NCBI GenBank assembly: GCA_020630975.1
Contig: JAHDID010000009.1
Coordinates: 1-64,000 of the forward strand
DNA from: Verrucomicrobiota bacterium
Lineage (GTDB): Bacteria; Verrucomicrobiota; Verrucomicrobiia; Verrucomicrobiales; DEV007
Reading direction: 5' to 3'
DNA length: 64,000 bases
Below, piece after piece: positions 16,544 through 25,746 of this stretch (position 1 is its first letter; each line of letters begins with the position of its first letter). A model generated the notes under the pieces. That model made no database searches, had not been told where the DNA came from, and was given only the letters and a program-made list of their open reading frames with translations. Both the position numbers and the translations under genes were made by a program.

Positions 16544-19219
16544 ATGTCAAAGCGAGATCACAGTGGGATTTCTCAGGAAATCATTTCAGGCTTCAGTGCA
16601 TCGGTAGAAAAAATCGTCGCGGACTTCTACGCATCGATGCCAGATGAGTACTTCGAGAAGGTGCCAGTCGAGTCACAGAAAGACCACCTACGGACGATCA
16701 TCGCCGGCAAATCTCTGGACCATCCGCAGGACCATTTCCGCCTAAAAGATAGCCACAGTCAGTACACCTTCATCGGTCTCGAAAACCGGCCCGGCCAGTT
16801 GGTCGACTTTCTCCGGCAGATCCCCGAGGACAAAAACCTGAGCTCTGCCGATGTCTTCACCTCGTCGGACAATCAGTTTGTCGTGGATATCTTCAACTTT
16901 CTGCCATCGCAGCAGCCGCCCCATATCGATCACGCCTCTCTGCAGGGCATCGCAGGCTCCGAGGCGGTGGAAGTAGAGATCACTCAGATCGGCGATGACG
17001 AGACGAGGATACAAGTGATAGCTGATAATGCTGAGACCAAGACCATCCTAAAGCGGATCACGGGATTCATGGCATCGCTCCAGCTCGACATCCGGAATGT
17101 CGCTGTGCACAGCCTGACCACCTACGACAATCCGATCGCCGTCATCAATGTGACCTGCAGCCACGTGGTAGCGGACCCTGCCTTTGTGCAGTCGATCCAG
17201 CGCCTGATCCGGCTCGATCCTCGTGTGATCGCCTTTGCCGATGCGCACGATATCGCCCTCTCCACCGCAGAGGTCTTCATCGCCTGCTGCCACATCATCC
17301 ATCACCAGCTATCTCACGTCGATCGCTTTTACTTCAACTATGAGACCGTCGAGACCGCTCTACTCAAACACCACGAGGCCGCCTTTTCCTCGGTAGATGC
17401 GCTGATCGATGGCTCCGCCACCGGCTCGGACCTGAATGCCAGTCACATCGAGCCCGGCACACGAAAGACTCGCGAGCAGCAGATACTCACCTGCTTTGAC
17501 CAACTGATCGACTCCATACAGTCGACCAATGCCGATAAAAACGATCGCCTCGGCCTAGCTCTAGCGATCGGCCCTAGGTTCTTTCAGCAGAGCCCATTCA
17601 AATGCTCACCACTATTCGTGGTCTACTACATCTTCGGAAACAACTTTCAGGGCTACCATGTGCGCTTCAATAACATCGCTCGCGGCGGGCTACGCATACT
17701 GAAGCCCTCCAGCCTAGAGCTGCATGCCCAGCAGGCCGATCACCTGTTTGAGGAGGCATACGGGCTCGCTCATGCGCAGCATTTCAAAAACAAAGACATA
17801 CCCGAGGGAGGCTCGAAGGCGGCTCTCCTCGTTCAGCCAGGCCATCCGGCAGAGAAAGCCGGTAGAGCCTTTGTCGATGCGCTGCTCGATCTCAATCTCA
17901 AAGACTACCCCGACAAGTCGGAGCTAGTCTTCCTAGGACCAGATGAAAATGTCTCCAACGAACTGATCACCTGGACGGTCGACCGCGCTGCGCAGAAAAA
18001 TCACCCCCTCCCCGCTTGCTTCATGAGCTCAAAGCCAGGGGCCGGCATCAATCACAAAGAGTATGGGATCACCAGCGAGGGGGTAAATGTCTACCTCGAG
18101 CAGGCGCTGCTGTTCCACGGCATCGATCCTCGCCAGCAGCCCTTTACCGTAAAACTGACCGGTGGTACCAATGGCGATGTCGCAGGCAATCTCGTGAAAA
18201 TCCTGATCCGCGACTATGGCGACAATGCCAGATTTCTCGGTATAGCCGATGGCACAGCCTCGCTAGAGGATCCCGGCGGCCTCGATCACCAGGAGCTACT
18301 GCGACTCGTGCACGAAGATCTACCGCTCATCTGTTTCTCCCCAGATCGCCTCACCGAGCAGGGCGCCGTGCACGATGCGACTACGGCCGCAGGCGAACAA
18401 CTGCGCAACTCCATGCACAACCGCATCGCCAGCGATGTCTTTCTCACCGGCGGCGGACGCCCTGAGACGATCAATGGCCACAACTGGCGAGACTTTCTCC
18501 TCAGCGGAGGCGTGCCGTCTTCGAAGATCATCGTCGAGGGTGCCAATCTCTTTCTCACCAGTAGCGCGCGCAGCTTTCTCTCTCAGCAGGGCGTCCTCAT
18601 CGTAAAGGATAGCTCGGCCAACAAGTGCGGAGTGATCTGTAGTAGCTTCGAGATCCTCGCCGGCATGCTAATGACCGAGGAAGAGTTCCTCGAAAACAAA
18701 GAGACATTCGTCACCGAAGTCATCGATCAGCTCAGGAAACTCGCCGGTCTCGAGGCCCAGGTCCTACTGCGCACCTCGCGCCTTAATCCGCAAGAAGACC
18801 TACCCGACATCAGCGTACGGCTGAGCGAGGTGATCAACCACGTCTCATCAGTCATCTACCAGCAGATCTGCAAAGACCCATCAGTGATCGCATCGCTCAA
18901 AGTGGTCAGCGATTTCTACACCCCACCGATGCTACTGGAGAAACTGGCAAAAATCGAAGACTCCGACTACTACAGAAAGCTGCTCGCAGCCATCGTATCG
19001 GCAAAGATCGTCTACGCCGAAGGCATCGGTTTTTTCGAAAACGTACCCGAGCGCGAGATCATCAAACTCGTACGCGAATACCTGAGCTACGAACCCAAGA
19101 TCCGCCAGTATATCGAAACCATCGAATCCAGCGACCTGTCCGACAAAGAACAGATCATCGATCTGATTCAGCAGGGCGGTGTGAGCACGGCCTTTCGGGT
19201 GCGTTCGGTGGAGAAGTGA
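16544..19219 (+). CDS. NAD-specific glutamate dehydrogenase, large (Bac_GDH) type
   Basis: An 891-aa enzyme that oxidatively deaminates glutamate to 2-oxoglutarate with NAD. The catalytic half is evident from FQGYHVRFNNIARGGLRI (about residue 365), then KDIPEGGSKAALLVQPG with the conserved Gly-Gly-Ser-Lys, and the glycine-rich GTNGDVAGNLVKI coenzyme segment. Large bacterial GDHs run from about 1000 to 1600 aa, so this is a short member, lacking part of the N-terminal ACT-like regulatory region. Its N-terminal ~350 residues still contain ACT-like stretches (QYTFIGLENRPGQL). No clear Shine-Dalgarno precedes the start. It ends 8 bp before a perfect 12-bp hairpin shared with the convergent kinase gene. 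Confidence 0.85.
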   Translation: MSKRDHSGISQEIISGFSASVEKIVADFYASMPDEYFEKVPVESQKDHLRTIIAGKSLDHPQDHFRLKDSHSQYTFIGLENRPGQLVDFLRQIPEDKNLSSADVFTSSDNQFVVDIFNFLPSQQPPHIDHASLQGIAGSEAVEVEITQIGDDETRIQVIADNAETKTILKRITGFMASLQLDIRNVAVHSLTTYDNPIAVINVTCSHVVADPAFVQSIQRLIRLDPRVIAFADAHDIALSTAEVFIACCHIIHHQLSHVDRFYFNYETVETALLKHHEAAFSSVDALIDGSATGSDLNASHIEPGTRKTREQQILTCFDQLIDSIQSTNADKNDRLGLALAIGPRFFQQSPFKCSPLFVVYYIFGNNFQGYHVRFNNIARGGLRILKPSSLELHAQQADHLFEEAYGLAHAQHFKNKDIPEGGSKAALLVQPGHPAEKAGRAFVDALLDLNLKDYPDKSELVFLGPDENVSNELITWTVDRAAQKNHPLPACFMSSKPGAGINHKEYGITSEGVNVYLEQALLFHGIDPRQQPFTVKLTGGTNGDVAGNLVKILIRDYGDNARFLGIADGTASLEDPGGLDHQELLRLVHEDLPLICFSPDRLTEQGAVHDATTAAGEQLRNSMHNRIASDVFLTGGGRPETINGHNWRDFLLSGGVPSSKIIVEGANLFLTSSARSFLSQQGVLIVKDSSANKCGVICSSFEILAGMLMTEEEFLENKETFVTEVIDQLRKLAGLEAQVLLRTSRLNPQEDLPDISVRLSEVINHVSSVIYQQICKDPSVIASLKVVSDFYTPPMLLEKLAKIEDSDYYRKLLAAIVSAKIVYAEGIGFFENVPEREIIKLVREYLSYEPKIRQYIETIESSDLSDKEQIIDLIQQGGVSTAFRVRSVEK

Positions 19220-19226
19220 TGTAGAT

Positions 19227-19255
19227 ATAGGTCGTATAGGACATATACGACCTAT
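19227..19255. terminator. Perfect 12-bp inverted repeat between convergent genes
   Basis: ATAGGTCGTATA (19227-19238) is exactly complementary to TATACGACCTAT (19244-19255) with a 5-base loop. It lies between the stops of glutamate dehydrogenase (plus) and the sugar kinase (minus). There is no T-run on either side, so it may be a factor-independent bidirectional transcript end, an mRNA-stabilising stem or a protein-binding site. Confidence 0.5.
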
Positions 19256-19277
19256 AGTCATAGATCTGCACTTCCCC

Positions 19278-20372
19278 CTACCGCACAACACGAGCACCGC
19301 CGCCGCCCATCACTTTCTCTACCTCACTGACCGATGCCATACTGGTATCGCCTGGAGTGGTCATCGCTAGAGCGCCGTGTGCGGCACCGTAGTTGATCGC
19401 TTTGCCAGGATCATTGTGCTCGAGAAAACCATAGATAAAGCCTGAGGCGAAGCTATCGCCGCCACCGACCCGATCAAAAATCTCTAGGTGTGGGTACTCA
19501 TTCGACTCGTAAAACTCACCATCGTGCCAGCAGATGGCACCCCAGTCATTGTCGGTGGCCGTGTGCACCTCGCGCAGCGTCGTAGCCGTTGCTTTGAAGT
19601 TGGGGAATTCCTTCACTGCGGTATCGATCATTGCCTTGAAAGCATCGACATTGATACCACGGATGTTTTCATCGACACCCTCTACCTCAAATCCGAGACA
19701 GGCGGTGAAATCCTCCTCATTACCGATCATCACATCGACATTTTTGGCGATCTCGCGATTCACTTCCTGCGCTTTGTCCTGACCACCGATCGCATTCCAC
19801 AGCGATGGACGGTAGTTCAGATCGTAACTGACGATGGTGCCATGCTTTTTCGCCGCTTCACAGGCCGCGATAGTCGTCTCCGCTGCCGACTCACTCAGAG
19901 CCGCAAAGATCCCACCGGTGTGAAACCAGCGCGCACCTTGCTTGCCAAAGATATCATCCCAGTCGTAGTCGCTCGGCTTCATCTGACTGGCAGCCGTATT
20001 GGCTCGATCCGGACAGCCCACGGCCCCACGGATACCATAGCCACGCTCGGTGAAGTTCAGTCCATTGCGCACCTCGCGGCCGATACCATCATAGTCCTTC
20101 CACTGGATGAAGCGCGTATCGACTCCACCCTGCAGGATAAAATCCTCAATCAAGCGACCGACGGGATTATCCGCGAACGCCGTGATCACACCCGTGCGCT
20201 TGCCAAAGCAGCGGCGCAGACCTCGAGTCACATTGTACTCACCGCCACCCTCCCAGGCAGCGAAATTGCGAGCTGTATGTACTCGTCCATCACCGGGATC
20301 GAGACGGAGCATGATCTCCCCCATAGAGAGACAATCGAAGGTAACTTGGTCGGCTGGTTTGATATCGAGCAT
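19278..20372 (-). CDS. PfkB-family carbohydrate kinase (2-keto-3-deoxygluconate kinase-like)
   Basis: A 364-aa ribokinase-fold enzyme. Signatures: N-terminal FDCLSMGEIMLRLDPGDGRV with substrate-binding GEIMLRLDP; a GGGEYNV block (second glycine motif); YDLNYRPSLWN; and the catalytic GGGDSFASGF with the Asp base. GEIMLRLDP, NYRPSLW and the length fit KDG kinases, which phosphorylate 2-keto-3-deoxygluconate in uronate and alginate catabolism, better than fructokinases. The preceding gene on the same strand is a 2-hydroxyacid dehydrogenase, consistent with sugar-acid metabolism, but this link is inferred. A paired AATAGGGTACAAT element sits 41-75 bp before its start and may be its operator. Confidence 0.8.
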   Translation of the reverse strand: MLDIKPADQVTFDCLSMGEIMLRLDPGDGRVHTARNFAAWEGGGEYNVTRGLRRCFGKRTGVITAFADNPVGRLIEDFILQGGVDTRFIQWKDYDGIGREVRNGLNFTERGYGIRGAVGCPDRANTAASQMKPSDYDWDDIFGKQGARWFHTGGIFAALSESAAETTIAACEAAKKHGTIVSYDLNYRPSLWNAIGGQDKAQEVNREIAKNVDVMIGNEEDFTACLGFEVEGVDENIRGINVDAFKAMIDTAVKEFPNFKATATTLREVHTATDNDWGAICWHDGEFYESNEYPHLEIFDRVGGGDSFASGFIYGFLEHNDPGKAINYGAAHGALAMTTPGDTSMASVSEVEKVMGGGGARVVR

Positions 20373-20412
20373 AGCGGTATAGAGTTTGGATTTTGAAATG
20401 ATAGAAAAAATT

Positions 20413-20447
20413 CAATAGGGTACAATTTTGACTCAATAGGGTACAAT
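20413..20447 (+). promoter_or_regulatory. Paired 13-bp direct repeat, 21-bp period (copy 1)
   Basis: CAATAGGGTACAAT occurs at 20413-20426 and again at 20434-20447, an exact 21-bp period (two helical turns). The same paired element recurs at 45000-45033 on the other strand. Here it lies between the 2-hydroxyacid dehydrogenase stop and the kinase start, both minus-strand genes. The geometry is like direct-repeat operators of AraC-type regulators, an inference from spacing only. Confidence 0.55.
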
Positions 20448-20454
20448 CACCCTA

Positions 20455-21420
20455 CTAGAAGCGATTCGCCTGTATGTAGTCGTCGGAGCTACCACTCAGG
20501 TAGTTGATCAAGTTATTCGTCGCGCGCATCGCCTGCCGCTCGACACTCTCATAAGTCCGCGAGCCGATGTGGCTACTGACCACACAGTTGGGGGCCGTCA
20601 GTAGTGGGTGATCCGCTGGCGGTGGCTCCTCGTCGAGCACGTCGGTACCATAGCCACCGATCTTGCCACTGTTTAGCGCCTCTACCATGTCAGCCGTATT
20701 CACTAGCTCACCCCGAGCGCAGTTCAGCACGATAGCGCCGTCCTGCATCTCGGCGATGCTTTCGGCACGGATCATGTCGCGAGTGTTTTCATCGAGAAAG
20801 CAGTGCAGGCTGATCACATTGGCCTGCTTCAGCACAGCCTCCATCGAGTCGCAGCGCTGGATGTCGTGCTGCGCGGCAAAGTCCTCATCCCAGTAGGGGT
20901 CGAATGCGATCACCGGCATGGCAAACGCTCTGGCGCGCACGGCCACTTCCTTGCCGATACGGCCCAGCCCGATGATACCCATGGTCTGGCCCATCACCTC
21001 GTGCCCGGTGATCCGCTTCCACTCACCCTGGCGAGCTGCCCCGCAGACGTCGATGAGCCGCTTGGCGATACAGATCAACAGCCCAAAAGTGTGCTCCGCC
21101 ACTGTCGTGTGGTTCACGCCCGGCGTGTTCAGCACTGGGATCTGCTGCGAGGTGGCGTAGTCCAGATCAATCTTGTCCAGGCCGATGCCGTACTTGCTGA
21201 TCACCTTCAGCCTAGGCAGAGACTTATCGATCACCGCCTGCGTGATGGCATCGTCGCCACAGAGAAAGGCATCGAACTCACCTGCCAGCTCCAGCATCCG
21301 CTCCTCGGGCAGTGGGCCCCGCTCGCGCACCACTTCAAAATCTTGAGACTCTAGCAGATCGTGGTGCGGACCTGGTGTATCCTGATAGCTGGTGGTGGTG
21401 AGAAGAACGCGCGTTGCCAT
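20455..21420 (-). CDS. D-isomer-specific 2-hydroxyacid dehydrogenase (phosphoglycerate dehydrogenase-like)
   Basis: A 321-aa NAD(P)-dependent dehydrogenase of the SerA/formate-dehydrogenase superfamily. The Rossmann motif GLGRIGKEVA is near residue 150. The catalytic Arg lies in LNCARGELV, the acidic partner in VLDEEPP, and the His in SSHIGSRT. It lacks the C-terminal ACT domain of full-length SerA and is of the short type. SSHIGSRTYESVERQAMRA and a preceding HTTVAEHTFGLLI match phosphoglycerate dehydrogenase-like members, but the substrate may be another hydroxyacid, since the next gene is a KDG kinase-like enzyme. It is cytoplasmic, and the gap to the kinase is 82 bp. Confidence 0.8.
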   Translation of the reverse strand: MATRVLLTTTSYQDTPGPHHDLLESQDFEVVRERGPLPEERMLELAGEFDAFLCGDDAITQAVIDKSLPRLKVISKYGIGLDKIDLDYATSQQIPVLNTPGVNHTTVAEHTFGLLICIAKRLIDVCGAARQGEWKRITGHEVMGQTMGIIGLGRIGKEVAVRARAFAMPVIAFDPYWDEDFAAQHDIQRCDSMEAVLKQANVISLHCFLDENTRDMIRAESIAEMQDGAIVLNCARGELVNTADMVEALNSGKIGGYGTDVLDEEPPPADHPLLTAPNCVVSSHIGSRTYESVERQAMRATNNLINYLSGSSDDYIQANRF

Positions 21421-21470
21421 AACTTAACTGAACTTGAAATCCTAAAGATCGAATATTTTCCCGACTTCCC

Positions 21471-21716
21471 ATGAACCCAGAGAAAAATCAAGACCGAGAT
21501 ATGGGCGCACAACCGCTGGATAAGATCCTCGATGACCTCGACCTGGCCAACAGCGACCTCGTAGCCGCCAGCACCGAACAGCTCACCCACAAGCAAGTCG
21601 CCAAATCCCGCAAAGGCCGCCGCGTGACGCCCAATATCCAGCAGAAGATCGCCAATGCACTGGCGGCATGTGAGGGCGGTAGCGGGTATCAGATTGGGGA
21701 TTTGTTCACGTACTGA
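21471..21716 (+). CDS. Small lambda-repressor-like HTH protein
   Basis: An 81-aa basic protein whose segments DLVAAST, THKQVAKSRKGRR and TPNIQQKIANAL have the spacing of a Cro/CI-type five-helix fold, with THKQVAKSRKGRR as helix 2 to recognition helix 3. I have a recollection of short PVC proteins with a similar EQLTHKQV motif, but no characterised member. It is divergent from the hydroxyacid dehydrogenase gene with only 50 bp between starts, so it could regulate that gene and itself. DNA binding is inferred from pattern. ATG at 21471; a weak GA-rich stretch precedes it. Confidence 0.65.
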   Translation: MNPEKNQDRDMGAQPLDKILDDLDLANSDLVAASTEQLTHKQVAKSRKGRRVTPNIQQKIANALAACEGGSGYQIGDLFTY

Positions 21717-21748
21717 AGTGAAACCTTGCCGCTACTGTTTATCAGCCA

Positions 21749-22483
21749 CTAATAGTCCCACATTTTCCGCGGTCTACTTTTTTGGCTATGCAAGTCCCCT
21801 CCCGCCACGCGATCCCAAAAAACTCCCCCAACTTTCTGCTCAACATCATAAGTCACGGCAAGATAGTCCTCCAACTTCCCCTCAAGCTTTTTATTCTCCA
21901 TTTCAAAAGTCCATAGCTTTAGACGCCCCTTGCTGTCCTCTGCCAATATACTCTTAGCAAACGCATGAGGAACAGGCACATCGATTCCATAACGTTCATT
22001 TTCATCACCAATAGTTTCGACTGCTCTATCGAAATAGAACATAGGAGCTGTTAAAACATATGTTTCGAGAATGTTCTTTTCCTCGTTCAAGGTACGAACA
22101 GCCATCTCTAGTTCTCGCCATATACGTCGATTAAACGACGGGAGCTGGGGTGACATATTTGACAGTAGAAACGTTTCACTGTTTTGAATTTCGAGCTCAT
22201 CATGATTCGCACTAGCACTCAGATGCCCTCGGTCAAAACCACTTTTGACATATGCTTTCAAGCCCGCTCGAAACCGTTTAGGGATTCTAATATCTGCTCG
22301 AAAATTATCCCTCCTCTCAATCTCCCACTCAAAACGACTATTGGGATTTACAATTTCTAAAACCCACTTGGCTTGACGGAAATACCATGAATACCCAATT
22401 GAGAAATACCGACCAGTAAGAATTTCATCACAAACCGGAGCACCATAGCGAAGCTCTCTCTGAATTTGAAATGGATCATTCAT
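21749..22483 (-). CDS. DNA/RNA non-specific endonuclease (NUC1 family)
   Basis: A 244-aa His-Me finger nuclease. GFDRGHLSAS (about residue 82) contains the DRGH catalytic His, and LSNMSPQLPSFNRRIWRELE supplies the metal-binding Asn and the downstream Glu. The usual secretion signal is missing: the protein starts MNDPFQIQREL with no hydrophobic N-terminus. Start choice: ATG at 22483 lies two bases after GGAGG, and a TTG nine bases upstream is the alternative. Neither adds a signal peptide. Members normally degrade nucleic acid outside the cell or act as toxins, so a signal-less version may use another export route or be intracellular. It is convergent with the HTH gene, 32 bp apart. Confidence 0.8.
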   Translation of the reverse strand: MNDPFQIQRELRYGAPVCDEILTGRYFSIGYSWYFRQAKWVLEIVNPNSRFEWEIERRDNFRADIRIPKRFRAGLKAYVKSGFDRGHLSASANHDELEIQNSETFLLSNMSPQLPSFNRRIWRELEMAVRTLNEEKNILETYVLTAPMFYFDRAVETIGDENERYGIDVPVPHAFAKSILAEDSKGRLKLWTFEMENKKLEGKLEDYLAVTYDVEQKVGGVFWDRVAGGDLHSQKSRPRKMWDY

Positions 22484-22643
22484 ACCCTCCAATTAAAAAG
22501 GAAAAACGATATAACGGTCAATAAATATTGATAGATTCTCAGGAGGAAATCCGCATTCCCAAATCCATCCATCCCCCATCCCTCCCGCGATCGAGTATCC
22601 CTTTTCCTGTGAGATACCGCTACCTCCCGCGATTACTCTTTAG

Positions 22644-25600
22644 ATGATCATGAAGTGGCGCGCTATTTTTACTCTTCTGGCTTTGCTCAGCCTTGCCTCT
22701 GCCAGCGACCTACCCGCCGACCATGCGGCTCGGATGAAAGCGGGGACGGAACTATTTCGGGAGACGATCCGGCCTGCTATGGTGGAGAATTGCCTGAAAT
22801 GCCACGGCGACGAAAAGGTGCGAGGAGGACTGGATCTATCCTCGCGTGCGCTGCTGATGGAGGGCGGCGACTCTGGCCCTGCGATCGAGATCGCCGAGCC
22901 AGACGAGAGCTACCTACTGATCCTGATGCGGCACGAGGAGGAGCCGACCATGCCGCCGAAGAAGGACCAACTGCCCGATGAGCTGATCGATGCCTTTCGC
23001 CACTGGATCGCACTGGGAGCACCCTATGATAAGCCGTTGATCGAAAAGGCGGGCGACGAGCCACAGGAGATGAAGATCACCGAGAGTGATCGTCAATTTT
23101 GGTCATTTCAGCCGCTGGCAGATCCCGAGCCGCCGGCGACCGATAGCGACTGGGTGCACACCGATATCGATGCCTTTGTGCATGCCCGGCTGGTGGAAAA
23201 TCAGCTATCGCCAAATGCACCAGCCAGCGATCACGCCCGCATTCGGCGCGCCTACCTAGACATCACCGGTCTGCCGCCGACTATCGAGCAGCTACAGGCT
23301 GCCACCAGCATGACGCACGAGCAGCTGGTCGATGAGCTGCTGGCCAGCCCGCACTACGGCGAGCGCTGGGCACGGCATTGGCTAGATGCGGCGCGCTTTG
23401 CCGAGAGCCACGGATTCGAGCAGGACTACGATCGAAAGTTTGCCTACCACTATAGAGACTTTGTCATCAAAGCGCTGAATACCGACATGCCGTGGGATCA
23501 ATTTGTCCGCTGGAATCTAGCTGGCGACGAGATCGCTCCCGACGATCCGCTAGCGATGATGGCCACCGGCTTTCTCGGCGCAGGCGTCTTTCCCACCCAG
23601 CTTACGGAAAAGGAATTCGAGATCGCTCGCTACGACGAGATGGACGATATGGCAGGCACCACCGGCACCGCGATGCTCGGCCTGACCATTGGCTGCGCCC
23701 GCTGTCACGACCACAAGTTTGACCCGATCTCGGAGCAGGATTACTACCGATTCGTCTCCACCTTTACCACCACCATCCGCAGCGAGATCGACATCGATCT
23801 CGATCCGCAGGCCCACCGCCAGGCACTGGACAGCTGGCAGAAAAATCACGACACTCAAGTGGCAGCCCTAGCCGCCTACCAAGGCGCAGACTACTTTCAG
23901 ACCGGCTATCAGAAGTGGCTGGGCGGCGATCTGCAGGCTGCGATACCACAGGCACCCTGGACCCTGCTCAGCGCTATCCAGGCTACTACCGACAGCAAAA
24001 AAACCAATCTCGAGCTACAGCCAGACGGAGCCCTACTCGCCACCGGCGCCAATCCCGCCAAGGTGACCTACACCATCACCGGTCAGAGCCACCCGCAGCA
24101 GCTACGCCACCTACGCATCGAAGCGCTCACGCACGATAGCCTGAACCGCAAAGGCCCCGGTCGCGCTGGCAATGGCAACTTCGCCCTGAGCCATCTGGAG
24201 CTTTTAGTGAAACCCAAGGGTACAGACAAAGCTACTGCGCTAAAGCTAGTGACAGCAGCCGCTACCCACGAGCAGAATGATAAGCACCTCTCCGTGGTAT
24301 CGGCGATCGATAGCAACAAGTCCGGCACCGGCTGGGCAGTCGACTTCGGCGGCATCGGCAAAGACCAAGCCGCCGTCTACACTCTCGACCAGCCCTACGC
24401 TCTGGCCGCCGGTACCGAAGTGGAGGTGCGCATGGCTTTCCTCAATAATGGACAGCACAGCATGGGCCGCTTTCGCCTATCGCTGAGCGGCGAGGCATCG
24501 CCACCTGTGGCCGTGGGCAATGCGGAAGACGGCGAGCTAAAGGCTGCCGTAGCCGCGACCCAGGCAGGCGCCCCACTCACCGCCGCGCAAGAGGCCAAGC
24601 TAGTCGCTCTCTACGCCAAAGATGATGAGGAGTGGCAGAAGCTGCAGCGAGCTGTGACCGACTCCACTACCAAAAAACCACAGCCGCAGATGGCCAAGGT
24701 ACAAGTGACCAGCGAGGGCTTTCCACCTACCAAACACCACGCCGATGGCCGCGGGTTCCCCCACTTTTACCCCGAGACCTATTTCCTCAGCCGCGGCGAT
24801 CCCAATCAAAAAGGCGAGGTCGCACCACCTGGCTACCTGCAGGTACTGATGCGCAATGGCAAGACAGACGACTACTGGCAGAGCAGTCCACCCGCCGACT
24901 GGACTCGCACCAGCTACCGTCGCACCGGACTGGCCCAGTGGATCACCGATACCGAGCATGGCGCCGGGCACCTACTAGCCCGCGTGATCGCCAATCGCCT
25001 GTGGCATCACCACTTTGGCCGTGGCATCGTCGCCACCCCGAATGACTTTGGCCTACAGGGCGAGCTGCCCACCCACCCACAGCTGCTCGACTACCTGGCC
25101 AGTCGCCTGATCGACAATGGCTGGAGCCTGAAGGCCCTGCACCGCGATATACTGCTCAGCGCTACCTGGCAGCAGAGCAGCGCGCCATCGGCTGAAAAAT
25201 CCAAGGCCGATCCGCTCAACCAATGGCTATGGCGCTACACCCCACGCCGACTCGAGGCCGAGGCCGTACGCGACTCGATACTCACCGCCGCCGGACAGCT
25301 AGATACCAAAATGTATGGCCCCGGCACGCTCAGCGAAAGTCACCAGCGGCGTAGCCTCTACTTCATGATCAAGCGCAGCCGCCTAGTACCGATGATGCAG
25401 ATCTTCGACCAGCCCGAGCCACTCACCAGCCAGGGCAGCCGCCCCAGCACCACCATCGCCCCACAGGCACTGATGCTGATGAACAATGCCCAAGTCGTAA
25501 AATGGGCTCAGAGTCTAGCCACAGCGGTGGCAGTTCAGGAAAGTCCCGAAGCGATCCGCTCCATCTACCTACGCACCCTGAGCCGCGAGCCGAGCGAGGC

Positions 25601-25733
25601 CGAGCTAGCAGCGAGTCTAGACTTTGTCGAGCAGCAGGCCCAGTCCTACGAGGGCGGCTATGCAGGCCGCTATGCGATGGCCGACTTTTGCCAGGTCATG
25701 TTCGGCCTGAACGAATTTATCTACCTACCTTAA
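22644..25733 (+). CDS. Planctomycete-type cytochrome protein, PSCyt1-DUF1549-DUF1553
   Basis: A 1029-aa exported protein; MKWRAIFTLLALLSLASASD is the signal peptide, preceded by an alternative Met two codons upstream. NCLKCHGD (about residue 50) is a class I c-type haem site (PSCyt1). DUF1549 follows (HTDIDAFVHARL, then ITGLPPT, and a second conserved GCARCHDHKFDPIS block). A beta-sandwich insert sits around residues 430-620. DUF1553 closes the protein (ARVIANRLWHHHFGRG, SQGSRPSTTIAPQ). This family is a hallmark of Planctomycetes and Verrucomicrobia and is suspected of a role in polysaccharide degradation or redox, without a proven reaction. It is followed 13 bp later by the DUF1501 gene, its standard partner. 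Confidence 0.9.
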   Translation: MIMKWRAIFTLLALLSLASASDLPADHAARMKAGTELFRETIRPAMVENCLKCHGDEKVRGGLDLSSRALLMEGGDSGPAIEIAEPDESYLLILMRHEEEPTMPPKKDQLPDELIDAFRHWIALGAPYDKPLIEKAGDEPQEMKITESDRQFWSFQPLADPEPPATDSDWVHTDIDAFVHARLVENQLSPNAPASDHARIRRAYLDITGLPPTIEQLQAATSMTHEQLVDELLASPHYGERWARHWLDAARFAESHGFEQDYDRKFAYHYRDFVIKALNTDMPWDQFVRWNLAGDEIAPDDPLAMMATGFLGAGVFPTQLTEKEFEIARYDEMDDMAGTTGTAMLGLTIGCARCHDHKFDPISEQDYYRFVSTFTTTIRSEIDIDLDPQAHRQALDSWQKNHDTQVAALAAYQGADYFQTGYQKWLGGDLQAAIPQAPWTLLSAIQATTDSKKTNLELQPDGALLATGANPAKVTYTITGQSHPQQLRHLRIEALTHDSLNRKGPGRAGNGNFALSHLELLVKPKGTDKATALKLVTAAATHEQNDKHLSVVSAIDSNKSGTGWAVDFGGIGKDQAAVYTLDQPYALAAGTEVEVRMAFLNNGQHSMGRFRLSLSGEASPPVAVGNAEDGELKAAVAATQAGAPLTAAQEAKLVALYAKDDEEWQKLQRAVTDSTTKKPQPQMAKVQVTSEGFPPTKHHADGRGFPHFYPETYFLSRGDPNQKGEVAPPGYLQVLMRNGKTDDYWQSSPPADWTRTSYRRTGLAQWITDTEHGAGHLLARVIANRLWHHHFGRGIVATPNDFGLQGELPTHPQLLDYLASRLIDNGWSLKALHRDILLSATWQQSSAPSAEKSKADPLNQWLWRYTPRRLEAEAVRDSILTAAGQLDTKMYGPGTLSESHQRRSLYFMIKRSRLVPMMQIFDQPEPLTSQGSRPSTTIAPQALMLMNNAQVVKWAQSLATAVAVQESPEAIRSIYLRTLSREPSEAELAASLDFVEQQAQSYEGGYAGRYAMADFCQVMFGLNEFIYLP

Positions 25734-25746
25734 AAACCTAAATCTC

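Noticed and set aside
19488-20396. A 302-codon open frame on the plus strand
   Set aside because: It is entirely antisense to the PfkB-type kinase, which has clear family motifs; the translation has no recognisable protein character.
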